Shown in pieces: positions 8,601 through 17,269 of a stretch of DNA of 64,000 bases. A model generated the notes under the pieces. That model did not search any database. It was not told the DNA's origin and saw nothing but the letters and a program-made list of their open reading frames with translations. The stretch is from positions 372,001-436,000 of the forward strand of contig JACHMT010000005.1 in the NCBI GenBank assembly GCA_014208095.1, in the 5' to 3' direction. Every line of letters starts with the position of its first letter. Position 1 is the first letter of the stretch. The position numbers and the translations under genes were made by a program. This stretch comes from Actinospineispora eucalypti. Lineage in GTDB: Bacteria; Actinomycetota; Actinomycetes; Mycobacteriales; Pseudonocardiaceae.

Positions 8601-9061
8601 CGCCTGCTGGCGCGCAATGCCGTTCAGTTAGCGGTCCGGACCTGTCGTCAACGCCGGCGTGCCAGGATCTGCGCGTTGTCGGGCTGCCGCGGCTCGGGTT
8701 CCGCCCGGTGCCTTTCGCTCGCCGCCCGCCCACGACGAGCGGCCGGTGCGCCGCAGCCTTCGTAACGCAGCGTTGCCGAACGCGGAGCCTGCGCGGACGA
8801 CTCCACCGCGGGTGCTCGTCGAGTGCGACACCATCCTGGTTCGATCTTGAAAAAAACCAGACTGGTGTCGACTTCGGTGAGCTGGACGACCGAACCCAGC
8901 CCCAAGCCGGTTACGCTCCGTAACGAGGTCGGCGGCCGGAATCGCGAACCGCGGCCGGGTGGCCACCGCGCCGCCGTCCGGGCCATCTTTCGAACCCGAC
9001 TTCCGCCAAACCGGCGGGCCGGAGACGGCCGACGCGGCCCCTTGACCGAACTGTCTTGGTT
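8601..9061. other. Convergent intergenic region without a credible gene
   Basis: This stretch lies between two convergent genes. Open frames here have biased, arginine-rich translations and no ribosome sites, so I call no gene. It contains a 16-bp-stem hairpin (8826-8870) and a second perfect inverted repeat, GTTACG-CTC-CGTAAC at 8910-8924. Either may end transcripts from both sides. Confidence 0.6.
8826..8870. terminator. Stem-loop between convergent genes, possible bidirectional terminator
   Basis: Arms at 8826-8841 and 8855-8870 pair at 14 of 16 positions (mismatches at 8834/8862 and 8835/8861), with a 13-base loop. An A-run in the loop (8850-8856) becomes a T-run on the minus strand. No T-tract follows the stem on either side, so it is not a canonical intrinsic terminator, although its place between convergent genes fits that role. 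Confidence 0.5.
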
Positions 9062-10984
9062 CTAGCGCTGGACCGCCTTCTCGGCGGTGGCCAGCCACTC
9101 CCGCCACTGCTCGGCCTGGCTCTCGGCCTGCTTGGCGCGCCGGTCGTCGCCGGCGGCGCGGGCCTTCGCGGCCTGCGCCTCGAACTGCTGCACCCGCTCG
9201 CGGAACTGCGCCACCCGCGCGTCCGCCTCCGGGTCCGAGCGGCGCCACTGCCGGTCCAGCCCCTGACGGATGCGCTCCTCGACCGCGCGCAGCCGGTCCT
9301 CCAGCTCGCGGATCCGCTCCCGGGGGACCTTGCCGGCGCCCTCCCAGCGCTCCTGGATGGAACGCAGCGCGGCGCGGGCCTGCTCCGGCTTGCTGGTGTC
9401 GATCTTCGCCGCCTCGGCCAGCAGCTCCTCCTTGCGCGCGGCGTTCGCCGCGAACTCCGCGTCCCGCTCGGAGAACACGGCGGACCGGTGGCTGAAGAAC
9501 GTCTCCTGAGCCGCCCGGAACTTCTGCCAGAGCGCGTCGTCGGCGTCCTTGGGTGCCCGGCCGGCCGCCTTCCAGTCCGCCATCAGCTGCTTGTACCGGG
9601 CCGCCGTGGCGCCCCAGTCGGTCGACTCGGTCAGGCTCTCCGCCAGGCTGACCAGCTCTTCCTTGCGGGTCTTGGCGGCGGCGCGCTGTCGGTCCAGTTC
9701 GGCGAAGTGTGAGCCCCGGCGGCGGTTGAACGAGTCCCGGGCGCGGGAGAACCGCTTCCACAGCTGCTCGTCGGTCTTGCGGTCGATGCCCCGGATGCCC
9801 CGCCACTCGTCCAGCATCGACTTGAGCCGGTCGCCGGCGTGCTTCCACTGGGTGGTCTCGCCGGCCAGCTGCTCGGCCTCGGTGACCAGCGCCTCCTTGC
9901 GGGCGATGGCCTGCGTCCGGTTGGCCTCGCGCGCCTCGCGGGCGCCCTCGACCGCCTGCCGCGCGGTCTCCACCAGCGAGTCCAGGTGGCTGGCCAGCCC
10001 GGTCACGTCACCGACCACGGCGGCCTCGGCCAGGCCCTCCCGCAGGTGCCGGGCGCTGGCCAGGGTGTGCTTCGGGTCGCCGCCGCCGGTGGCCAGCCGG
10101 GACGTCAGCAGCTCCACCTCGGTGCGCAGGTCGTCGAACCGGCGGGCGAAGTGTGCCAGGCCTTCCGCCGGGGCGCCGGCCTGCCAGCTGCCGACGACCC
10201 GCTCGCCGTCCTCGGTGCGCAGGTAGACGGTGCCGTCGTCGTCGACGCGGCCCCAGCGCTCCGGCTCGGCGCTGGCCGGTGGCACCGGGTGCACGATCGC
10301 CGGCGTGCTCGGGGCCACCGCGACCGGAGCGACCGCCGCCGGGGTCGTGGGCACTCCGCGCGGCTCCGGCGCGACCGGCCGGGGCGCGTCGTGGGCGGAC
10401 GGCCTCGGGGCGGCTGGTCTCTCTGGTTGCGGCCGGGGCGGGGTGGCCATGTCCGGCCTGGGGCCGGGTGCGGCGTGGGCTTCCGGCTTGGGCCCGGGTG
10501 CGGCGGGTGCTTCTGGCTTGGGTCCGGGTGCGGCGGGTGCTTCCGGCTTGGGACCGGCGGCGGGTGCTTCCGGCCTGGGGCCGGGTGTGGCGTGGGCTTC
10601 CGGCTTCGGTCCGGGTGCGGCGGGTGCGTCCGGCTTCGGGCGGGGTGCGTCGTGGGTTTCCGGGCCGGGGTCGGCTCCGAGTTTCGGGCCGGGGGTGGGG
10701 GGTCCGTCAGATGTCGGCCGGGGAGCCGGCGGCATCGGGCGGGCCGCCGGGTTCGGCGGCGGTGCCGGCCGGGCCGGGGGCGGCGCGGGGACGGGCGGCT
10801 GGCCGGGCCGGGGCACCGGGCGTGCCTCCGGCGGGCCCGGCCGGGGGGCGGGTGCTGGTGCCGCCTGCTCCGGATTCGTGTCCGGCTGGTGCGACGAGCG
10901 GGGCTCGGAGACTTCCTCGGTCTCGGCGGCTCCCGTCGTCGCGTGCCTCGCTACGTCGGTCCAGGTCCTCTCTTGCTGCCCCAC
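9062..10984 (-). CDS. DUF349 repeat protein with proline-rich N-terminal region
   Basis: Protein of 640 aa from GTG 10984, chosen because AGGAGG lies just before it; upstream in-frame codons to 11179 translate as non-protein-like sequence. Residues about 35-260 are very rich in Pro and Ala, with a repeated unit of the form GPKPEAPAAP. The rest is mostly charged helix made of several DUF349 repeats, each with W...K.D..LW..F..A...F pattern (for example DEQLWKRFSRARDSFNRRRG and DDALWQKFRAAQETFFSHR). It corresponds to the Rv2731 position in mycobacteria. No enzymatic motif; likely a coiled-coil cytoplasmic protein. Function unknown. Confidence 0.9.
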   Translation of the reverse strand: MGQQERTWTDVARHATTGAAETEEVSEPRSSHQPDTNPEQAAPAPAPRPGPPEARPVPRPGQPPVPAPPPARPAPPPNPAARPMPPAPRPTSDGPPTPGPKLGADPGPETHDAPRPKPDAPAAPGPKPEAHATPGPRPEAPAAGPKPEAPAAPGPKPEAPAAPGPKPEAHAAPGPRPDMATPPRPQPERPAAPRPSAHDAPRPVAPEPRGVPTTPAAVAPVAVAPSTPAIVHPVPPASAEPERWGRVDDDGTVYLRTEDGERVVGSWQAGAPAEGLAHFARRFDDLRTEVELLTSRLATGGGDPKHTLASARHLREGLAEAAVVGDVTGLASHLDSLVETARQAVEGAREAREANRTQAIARKEALVTEAEQLAGETTQWKHAGDRLKSMLDEWRGIRGIDRKTDEQLWKRFSRARDSFNRRRGSHFAELDRQRAAAKTRKEELVSLAESLTESTDWGATAARYKQLMADWKAAGRAPKDADDALWQKFRAAQETFFSHRSAVFSERDAEFAANAARKEELLAEAAKIDTSKPEQARAALRSIQERWEGAGKVPRERIRELEDRLRAVEERIRQGLDRQWRRSDPEADARVAQFRERVQQFEAQAAKARAAGDDRRAKQAESQAEQWREWLATAEKAVQR

Positions 10985-11209
10985 CGTCGGCCTCCTGTGG
11001 TTCCGGCCCGGCCTTGGTTGGGCCGGGCGCTCCGCGTCGCGGAGCCTGCGCGTAGGGCCGCCGTTGCGCGCGACCCGTCCGCGATTCAAACAGTTCGACG
11101 CCCGGACGGAAACAAAATCTGACCGATCTGGGCAGTCAGCGGTGGTTACGGAGAGCCGAGCCGGCCGTTCGCGACCCACCGAACGGGTGGCCGATTAGGC
11201 TGACCGCCC

Positions 11210-11917
11210 GTGGTCGACATGGTGGCGGTGGTGCCTTCACCTCCGTTGTTGGTACCCCAGTTGGTGGCCGGCCGGGCGGCGGAGACGGCGGAGCTGCGGT
11301 CCGCGTGCCTGCGGGCGGCGAGCCGGTTGGCCGACGCGGCGGACCGGTGGATCGTGGTGGCCGCCGATCCCGGAGGCCGCCGAACGCTGGTTCAACCGGT
11401 CGGCGGCACCTTTGTGGGTTACGGGGTGGACGTGCCGGTCGCGCTTGCGCCGGGCGCGCCGGTGAAACCGGACCTGCCGCTGCCGCTGCTGATCGCCGGC
11501 TGGCTGCGCGGCGAGGTGGCCGAGCACGTGGTGGCCGCCGCCGAACTGGTGCCGCCCGACCTGTCCGCCGAGGAGTGCCGCGCGATCGGTGCCGACCTGG
11601 CCGGAGGGGCCGGTTCGGCCGGGCTGCTGGTGGTCGGCGACGGCGCGATCACGCATACCCAGAAGGCGCCGGGTTACCTGGACCGGCGGGCCGGCCCGTT
11701 CGACGACCGGGTGGCGGACGCGCTGGCCGCCGCCGACCCGCACGCCCTGCTCGCGCTGGATGTCCGCCTGGCCACCGAGCTGGGCGCGGCCGGCCGGGCG
11801 CCGTGGCAGGTGCTGGCCGGCGCGACGCTGGCGCTCGGCGGTGAGTGGCACGGCGAGCGGCTGTACTCGGCGGCGCCCTACGGGGTGGCCTACCACGTGG
11901 CGGTGTGGTGGCTGTGA
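11210..11917 (+). CDS. Class III extradiol dioxygenase-like protein (Rv2728c-like)
   Basis: Protein of 235 aa with the opening pattern of LigB-type (class III extradiol ring-cleavage) proteins: VAVVPSPPLLVPQLV and then AADRWIVVAADPGG. The His residues that ligate iron in true dioxygenases are not evident, so a dioxygenase reaction should not be assumed. GTG 11210 is taken as start; ATG 11219 is possible. The stop overlaps miaA by GTGA, so it is co-translated with tRNA modification and dapF genes. Conserved at this place in actinobacteria; role unknown. The 225-base gap upstream separates it from the divergent DUF349 gene. Confidence 0.8.
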   Translation: MVDMVAVVPSPPLLVPQLVAGRAAETAELRSACLRAASRLADAADRWIVVAADPGGRRTLVQPVGGTFVGYGVDVPVALAPGAPVKPDLPLPLLIAGWLRGEVAEHVVAAAELVPPDLSAEECRAIGADLAGGAGSAGLLVVGDGAITHTQKAPGYLDRRAGPFDDRVADALAAADPHALLALDVRLATELGAAGRAPWQVLAGATLALGGEWHGERLYSAAPYGVAYHVAVWWL

Positions 11918-12810
11918 ACGTCGTTGCCGTGCTGGGGCCGACGGCCACCGGCAAGTCCGACCTGGGTGTCGCGCTGGCCCGCGAGCTGGGCGGCGAGGTG
12001 GTGAACGCGGACGCCATGCAGCTGTACCGGGGCATGGACATCGGCACCGCGAAGCTGGCCGTGGACGAGCGGCAGGGGGTGCCGCACCACCTGCTGGACG
12101 TGCTGGAGGTGACCGAGACCGCCTCGGTCGCCGCCTTCCAGCGGGACGCGCGGGCGGTGATCGAACGGTTGCGCGCGGCCGGCCGGGTGGCGGTGCTGGT
12201 CGGCGGCTCGGCGCTCTACCTGCGCGCGGTGCTGGACGAGATGACCTTCCCCGGCACCGACGCCGAGGTCCGGGGCCGGTTGGAGGCCGAGCTGGCCGAG
12301 GCGGGCCCGGCGGCGCTGCACCGCAGGCTGGCCGAGCGGGACCCGGCGGCCGCGTTGGCCGTGCTGCCCAGCAACGGCCGGCGGATCGTGCGCGCGCTGG
12401 AGGTCATGGAGATCACCGGCCAGCCGTTCAGCGCCCAGCTGCCCGAGCTGGGCGAACCACGCTACGGCGCGGTCCTGCTCGGCCTGGACCTGGACACCGA
12501 CACGCTGGACCGGCGGATCGGCGAGCGGGTCACCCGGATGTTCGAGGCCGGCCTGGTGGACGAGGTGCGCGGGCTGCTGGACCGGGGCCTGCGGGATGGG
12601 CGCACCGCGTCCCGCGCGGTCGGTTACCAGCAGGTGGTCGCCGCGCTGGACGGCCGCTACGACCTGGGCGAGGCGGCCGAGGACACCGCGCGGGCCACCC
12701 GCCGGCTGGTCCGCCGGCAGCGCGCGTGGTTCCGCCGGGACCCGAGGATCCGCTGGTTGGACGCGTCCGGGGTGCCGCTGCGCGCGGCGCTAGAGTTGGT
12801 ACGTGGCTGA
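11914..12810 (+). CDS. miaA: tRNA dimethylallyltransferase MiaA
   Basis: Transfers a dimethylallyl group from DMAPP to N6 of A37 in tRNA, giving the i6A substrate of MiaB. 298 aa. P-loop GPTATGKS at residues 8-15, then NADAMQLYRGMDIGTAK, which places the substrate, and VGGSALYLRAVLDEM in the middle; the C-terminal basic RRLVRRQRAWFRRDPRI is typical. GTG 11914 overlaps the previous stop; the longer frame back to 11845 lies inside the upstream gene. It overlaps dapF by 8 bases, indicating a compact operon. Confidence 0.96.
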   Translation: MNVVAVLGPTATGKSDLGVALARELGGEVVNADAMQLYRGMDIGTAKLAVDERQGVPHHLLDVLEVTETASVAAFQRDARAVIERLRAAGRVAVLVGGSALYLRAVLDEMTFPGTDAEVRGRLEAELAEAGPAALHRRLAERDPAAALAVLPSNGRRIVRALEVMEITGQPFSAQLPELGEPRYGAVLLGLDLDTDTLDRRIGERVTRMFEAGLVDEVRGLLDRGLRDGRTASRAVGYQQVVAALDGRYDLGEAAEDTARATRRLVRRQRAWFRRDPRIRWLDASGVPLRAALELVRG

Positions 12811-13636
12811 TCCGGAGGCGGGCATCGGGTTCCGCAAGGGGCACGGCACCGAGAACGACTTCGTGCTGCTGCCCGACCCGGACGGTGCCCTGGAGCTGAC
12901 CGAGTCGCGGGTGCGCGCGCTGTGCGACCGGCACCGGGGGCTGGGCGCCGACGGCGTGCTGCGCGTGGTGCGCGGGGCCGCGGCCGGCCGGCCGGACACC
13001 GAGTGGTTCATGGACTACCGCAACGCCGACGGTTCGGTGGCCGAGATGTGCGGCAACGGCGTTCGGGTGTTCGCCCGCTACCTGGTCGAGGCCGGCCTGG
13101 TCACCGGTGAGGAGCTGGTCGTCGGCACCCGGGGCGGCCCGAAGCCGGTGTGGCTGCGTCCCGACGGCGAGATCACCGTGGCCATGGGTGAGGTGCGTAC
13201 CGGGCCGGCCAGCTGGGCCTCGCTCGGCGGCCGGCGGTTCGAGGGGCTCGCCGTGGACGTCGGCAACCCGCACCTGGCGTGTGTCACCGGTGTCGCCGTG
13301 GACGGGCTGGACCTGCGCGACGCGCCGGAGTTCGACCCCGGGGTGTTCCCGCACGGGGTCAACGTCGAGCTGGTGAACGTCCTGGACGCGGACACCGTCC
13401 GGATGCGGGTGTACGAGCGCGGCGTGGGGGAGACCCGGTCCTGTGGCACCGGCACGGTCGCCGCCACCGCCGCCGCGCTGCTCGCCGCCGGCCGGGACGC
13501 CGGTGAGCTGGAGGTACGGCTGCCCGGCGGCCGGGTCCGGGTGGCGCTCTCGGCCGACCGGACGGCCACCCTCACCGGCCCCGCGGTGCTGGTCGCGGCC
13601 GGTGAGCTGGACCCGGACTGGTGGCGAGCGCACTGA
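12803..13636 (+). CDS. dapF: Diaminopimelate epimerase DapF
   Basis: Cofactor-free racemase (277 aa) turning LL-diaminopimelate into meso-diaminopimelate for lysine and peptidoglycan. The two catalytic cysteines are Cys83 in MCGNGVRVFARY and Cys214 in SCGTGTVA. The N-terminal KGHGTENDFVLL, the middle VGNPHLAC and PHGVNVELV are all canonical. The GTG start overlaps the end of miaA. Confidence 0.96.
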   Translation: MADPEAGIGFRKGHGTENDFVLLPDPDGALELTESRVRALCDRHRGLGADGVLRVVRGAAAGRPDTEWFMDYRNADGSVAEMCGNGVRVFARYLVEAGLVTGEELVVGTRGGPKPVWLRPDGEITVAMGEVRTGPASWASLGGRRFEGLAVDVGNPHLACVTGVAVDGLDLRDAPEFDPGVFPHGVNVELVNVLDADTVRMRVYERGVGETRSCGTGTVAATAAALLAAGRDAGELEVRLPGGRVRVALSADRTATLTGPAVLVAAGELDPDWWRAH

Positions 13637-13706
13637 CCCGCCGGAAAACGGGTGCGGGGCGTGGGACCATGGCTGATGGTGTGTCCCGACGTGTGGAAAG
13701 ACGAAA

Positions 13707-15206
13707 TTGACCGAAGCTAACGAGTTTTTCGAGCCCTCCGCCGGTGACCTGGAGCTGGAGGAGCGGTCCTCCCTGCGTCGGGTGGTGGGCCTGTCCACCG
13801 AGCTGGCCGACGTCACCGAGGTCGAGTACCGGCAGCTGCGCCTGGAGCGGGTGGTGCTGGTCGGCGTGTGGACCGACGGCACCGCCGAGCAGGCCAACGC
13901 CTCGCTGGCCGAGCTGGCCCGGCTGGCCGAGACGGCGGGTTCGGCGGTGCTGGAGGGCCTGGTGCAGCGCCGGCAGCGGCCGGACCCGGCGACCTACGTC
14001 GGCGCCGGGAAGGTGGACGAGCTGCGGGACGCCGTGCTGGCCAGCGGCGCGGACACGGTGATCTGCGACGGCGAGCTCTCCCCGGGCCAGCTGCGCCAGC
14101 TGGAGGAGAAGCTGAAGGTCAAGGTCATCGACCGGACCGCGCTGATCCTGGACATCTTCGCCCAGCACGCCCGGTCCAAGGAGGGCAAGGCGCAGGTCGA
14201 GCTGGCCCAGCTGTCCTACCTGCTGCCGCGCCTGCGCGGCTGGGGTGAGGCGCTGTCCCGGCAGGTCGGTGGCCGGGCGGCCGGCGGTGTCGGTATCGGT
14301 GGCCGCGGTCCCGGTGAGACGAAGATCGAGCTGGACCGCCGGCGGATCCACCGCCGGATGGCCAAGCTGCGCCGGGAGATCGCCGCCATGCGCACCGTGC
14401 GGGACACCAAGCGCGGCGCCCGCCGGCGCAACGAGGTGCCCGCCGTGGCCATCGCCGGCTACACCAACGCCGGCAAGTCCAGCCTGCTGAACGCGATCAC
14501 CGGCGCGGGCGTGCTGGTGGAGGACGCGCTGTTCGCCACCCTGGACCCGACCACCCGGCGGCACGAGACCCCGGACGGCCGCACCTACACGCTCACCGAC
14601 ACCGTCGGATTCGTCCGGCACCTGCCGCACCAGCTGGTCGAGGCGTTCCGGTCCACCCTGGAGGAGGTGTCGGCGGCCGACCTGCTGGTGCACGTGGTGG
14701 ACGGGTCCGACCCGATGCCGGAGGAGCAGATCAAGGCGGTCCGCGAGGTGCTGGCCGAGATCGGCGGCCGCCCGGGTGAGCCGATGCCGCCGGAGCTGCT
14801 GGTGGTGAACAAGGTGGACGCCGCCGGTGACCTGCAGCTGGCCCGGATGCGCCACCAGGTGCCGGACGCGGTGTTCGTCTCCGCACACACCGGCGCCGGG
14901 ATGGACCGGCTGCGCGAGCTGATCGCCGACCGGCTGCCCCGCCCGGACCACCGGCTGGAAGTGCTGCTGCCCTACACGGCGGGCGCACTGGCCGCCCGGG
15001 TGCACGAGCACGGTGGGGTGCTCGCCGAGGAGCACCGGCCGGACGGCACCTGGCTGCGGGCCCGGGTCGGTCCGGAGCTGGCCGCGTCGCTGGCCGAGTA
15101 CCGGGTGGACGCGGACCTGGATGAGAACCAGGAGGAGCCCCGGGGCTCGGACCGGGACGTGGATGTCCCGGTGGCCGGGGACGGCCGGCGCGGCGCGGCG
15201 GGCTGA
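13707..15206 (+). CDS. hflX: GTPase HflX
   Basis: Ribosome-associated GTPase (499 aa) that helps split or rescue stalled ribosomes. The N-terminal HflX domain contains YVGAGKVDELRD and the linker GRGPGETKIELDRRRI; the G domain has G1 GYTNAGKSSL (near residue 250), G3 DTVGF and G4 NKVD. The start is TTG 13707, with GGAAAG eight bases upstream. About 20 extra acidic residues end the protein. It stands 70 bases after dapF, probably in the same transcript. Confidence 0.95.
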   Translation: MTEANEFFEPSAGDLELEERSSLRRVVGLSTELADVTEVEYRQLRLERVVLVGVWTDGTAEQANASLAELARLAETAGSAVLEGLVQRRQRPDPATYVGAGKVDELRDAVLASGADTVICDGELSPGQLRQLEEKLKVKVIDRTALILDIFAQHARSKEGKAQVELAQLSYLLPRLRGWGEALSRQVGGRAAGGVGIGGRGPGETKIELDRRRIHRRMAKLRREIAAMRTVRDTKRGARRRNEVPAVAIAGYTNAGKSSLLNAITGAGVLVEDALFATLDPTTRRHETPDGRTYTLTDTVGFVRHLPHQLVEAFRSTLEEVSAADLLVHVVDGSDPMPEEQIKAVREVLAEIGGRPGEPMPPELLVVNKVDAAGDLQLARMRHQVPDAVFVSAHTGAGMDRLRELIADRLPRPDHRLEVLLPYTAGALAARVHEHGGVLAEEHRPDGTWLRARVGPELAASLAEYRVDADLDENQEEPRGSDRDVDVPVAGDGRRGAAG

Positions 15207-15218
15207 GCCACGGGCGCG

Positions 15219-16271
15219 GTGCTCACCCGCGCGCACCGGACGACGGCCCGGGGCGCCGCGCTCGGTGGATCGGTGGTGCTGGCCGCGCTGTTCATGGCGC
15301 TGCCGGCGGGCGCCGAACCCGAACAGGGCGGCGGCCCGGCCGAGCCGAAGCGCCAGTGCACCGTCTCGGACAAGCGGCTGTCCGAGCTGTCCGGGCTGGC
15401 CACCGACGGCGGGCAGCGGCGTTGGGCGATCTCCGACGGCGGCTCCCAGGTCCGGGTGTACGAGCTGGGGCCGGACTGCGCGGTGCGCAACGTGCTCAGC
15501 TCACCGGTGAACCCGTACGACGTGGAGGACCTGGCCCGCTCACCGGACGGGACGTTCTGGCTGGCCGACACCGGGGACAACCAACGCTCGCGCTCCACGG
15601 TGGCGTTGATCGCGCTGCGTGGGCGCGGCCCGGCGGTGGTGCACCGGCTCCGCTACCCGGACGGACCGCACGATGCCGAGGCGGTGCTGCTCGCCCGGGA
15701 CGGCCGGCCACTGATCATCACCAAGGAGCCGGTGGCCCCGGCCGGCGTGTACCGCCCGGCGCGCGCGCTCACCGGGGGCGCGCCGGTGGCGATGGAACGG
15801 GTCGGCGAGGTGAGCCTGCCTTCCTCGACGACCAGGGGCGGGCCGATCGGCGGCATCGGCGCGCGCACCGTGACCGGGGGCGCGACCAGCGCGGACGGTA
15901 CCGTGGCCGCGCTGCGCACCTACACCGACGCGTGGCTGTTCCACGCGCCGGACGGCGACCTGGTGGCCGCGTTGGGGCGTGAGCCGGTACGGGTGCCGCT
16001 GCCGGGCGAGCCGCAGGGGGAAGCGGTCGCGTTCGACGGGTCCGGGGCGCTGCTCTCGGGCACCGAGGCCCGGGACGGCGCACCCGCCGGTTTGCGGGTG
16101 GTGCCGGGTGCCGTGGTCCTGGCGCGGACGGACCCGGACGCGGAGCCGGCCCCCGACGCGGCGCCCACCGACCCCTCGGACAGGCCCAACTGGCTGGGCC
16201 GGACCCTCGCGGTGGTCGCCGTGCTCGGCTTCGGCACCGCCGGCTGGCTGAGCTGGCGGCGAGCCGGCTGA
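15219..16271 (+). CDS. Secreted, C-terminally anchored beta-propeller-like protein
   Basis: Putative exported protein of 350 aa. The signal peptide covers about residues 1-33 (hydrophobic core VVLAALFMALPAGA). The body looks like a repetitive beta structure with blocks such as LSGLATDGG, WAISDGGSQVRVYEL, DVEDLARSPDGTFWLADTGD and DAEAVLLARDGRPLIITKE, as in phytase-like or NHL-type propellers. A C-terminal membrane helix (about 327-344) followed by SWRRAG would anchor it to the membrane. GTG 15219 lies 12 bases after hflX, so it is probably the last gene of that operon. No active site recognised. Confidence 0.75.
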   Translation: MLTRAHRTTARGAALGGSVVLAALFMALPAGAEPEQGGGPAEPKRQCTVSDKRLSELSGLATDGGQRRWAISDGGSQVRVYELGPDCAVRNVLSSPVNPYDVEDLARSPDGTFWLADTGDNQRSRSTVALIALRGRGPAVVHRLRYPDGPHDAEAVLLARDGRPLIITKEPVAPAGVYRPARALTGGAPVAMERVGEVSLPSSTTRGGPIGGIGARTVTGGATSADGTVAALRTYTDAWLFHAPDGDLVAALGREPVRVPLPGEPQGEAVAFDGSGALLSGTEARDGAPAGLRVVPGAVVLARTDPDAEPAPDAAPTDPSDRPNWLGRTLAVVAVLGFGTAGWLSWRRAG

Positions 16272-16290
16272 CCTCAGGACGACGCGGACC

Positions 16291-17037
16291 TCAGAGCCGG
16301 CGCAACACCGCCACCACCCGGCCCAGCACCGTGGCCTCGTCCCCGGGGATCGGGTCGTAGGCCGGGTTGGCCGGCATCAGCCAGATGTGCCCGTCGCGGC
16401 GCTTGAACGTCTTCACGGTGGCCTCGCCGTCGATCATCGCGGCCACGATGTCGCCGTTCTCCGCGACCGCCTGCTGGCGCACCACCACCCAGTCCCCGTC
16501 GGTGATCGCGGCCTCGATCATCGAGTCACCACTCACCGTGAGCAGGAACAACGTGCCTTCACCGACGATCTCCCGGGGCATCGGGAAGACGTCCGAGATG
16601 GCCTCCTCGGCCAGGATCGGCCCGCCGGCCGCGATCCGGCCGACCACCGGGATGAACGCCGGTGAAGGCCGGTGCGCGCGCAGCTCCTCGGCGACGCCCG
16701 GGTCGTCGTCGCCCCGGGCGGCGATCGCGCCCAGCTCGTCCGGGCCGCGCACGTCGACCGCGCGGGTGCGGTTCGGGTCGCGGCGCAGGAAGCCCTTCCG
16801 CTCCAGCGCGCGCAGCTGGTGGTGCACCGACGAGGTGGACTGCAGCCCGACCGCGTCGCCGATCTCCCGCACGCTCGGCGGGTAGCCGAACCGTTCCACC
16901 CAGTCCCGGATGACCTCGAGCACCTTGCGCTGCCTCGGGGTCAGCCCCGCCGGGTCGGCGCTCGGCGGATCGGGGAACGAGCGTACTTCCGCCCGCGACC
17001 CGGTGGTCACCTCGTCTTCGGTCGATCCGCGTGTCAT
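16291..17037 (-). CDS. lexA: SOS response repressor LexA
   Basis: Transcriptional repressor and self-cleaving protease (248 aa). The N-terminal winged helix (about 31-96) contains GYPPSVREIGDAVGLQSTSS. The cleavage site is Ala137-Gly138 in GRIAAGGP, the catalytic pair is Ser172 (SGDSM) and Lys209 (ATVKTF). ATG 17037 follows GGGAGG. It is divergent from the LysM gene, and the gap holds three LexA-type boxes, one of them (17136-17151) about 100 bases upstream of its own start, as expected for autoregulation. Confidence 0.97.
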   Translation of the reverse strand: MTRGSTEDEVTTGSRAEVRSFPDPPSADPAGLTPRQRKVLEVIRDWVERFGYPPSVREIGDAVGLQSTSSVHHQLRALERKGFLRRDPNRTRAVDVRGPDELGAIAARGDDDPGVAEELRAHRPSPAFIPVVGRIAAGGPILAEEAISDVFPMPREIVGEGTLFLLTVSGDSMIEAAITDGDWVVVRQQAVAENGDIVAAMIDGEATVKTFKRRDGHIWLMPANPAYDPIPGDEATVLGRVVAVLRRL

Positions 17038-17135
17038 GTCGGCCGAACCTCCCTGCCTTCCGTGTTTCGCGGCCCTCGCGAGGAGGGCGCGGCCTGTCCG
17101 TTCTGCTGGCACCGTAGACCGGCCGTCCGACAACT

Positions 17136-17151
17136 CCAAACAAATGTTCGA
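17136..17151 (-). promoter_or_regulatory. LexA (SOS) box upstream of lexA
   Basis: Read on the lexA strand the site is TCGAACATTTGTTTGG, which fits the actinobacterial/Bacillus-type LexA consensus TCGAACRNRYGTTCGA at 14 of 16 positions. It is correctly placed for autorepression. Confidence 0.8.
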
Positions 17152-17203
17152 CGACACGCGGGACCAATTTTCCGGTTTTGTCGGTGCCCGGTGGTAGACA
17201 TCG

Positions 17204-17235
17204 TCGCACGGTCGTTCGATCGAACGGTCGTGCGA
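17204..17235. promoter_or_regulatory. Two abutting LexA-like boxes before the LysM gene
   Basis: Two 16-base sites lie edge to edge, 17204-17219 (TCGCACGGTCGTTCGA) and 17220-17235 (TCGAACGGTCGTGCGA). Each matches TCGAACRNRYGTTCGA except at two positions, and the two are near mirror images, making a 32-bp dyad centred on TCGATCGA-like sequence. They end 34 bases before the LysM start at 17270. A further 8-bp inverted pair (17191-17198 and 17243-17250) brackets them. Confidence 0.7.
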
Positions 17236-17269
17236 GGTCCGTTCTACCACGAGGTGTCGAGGAGGCGTG

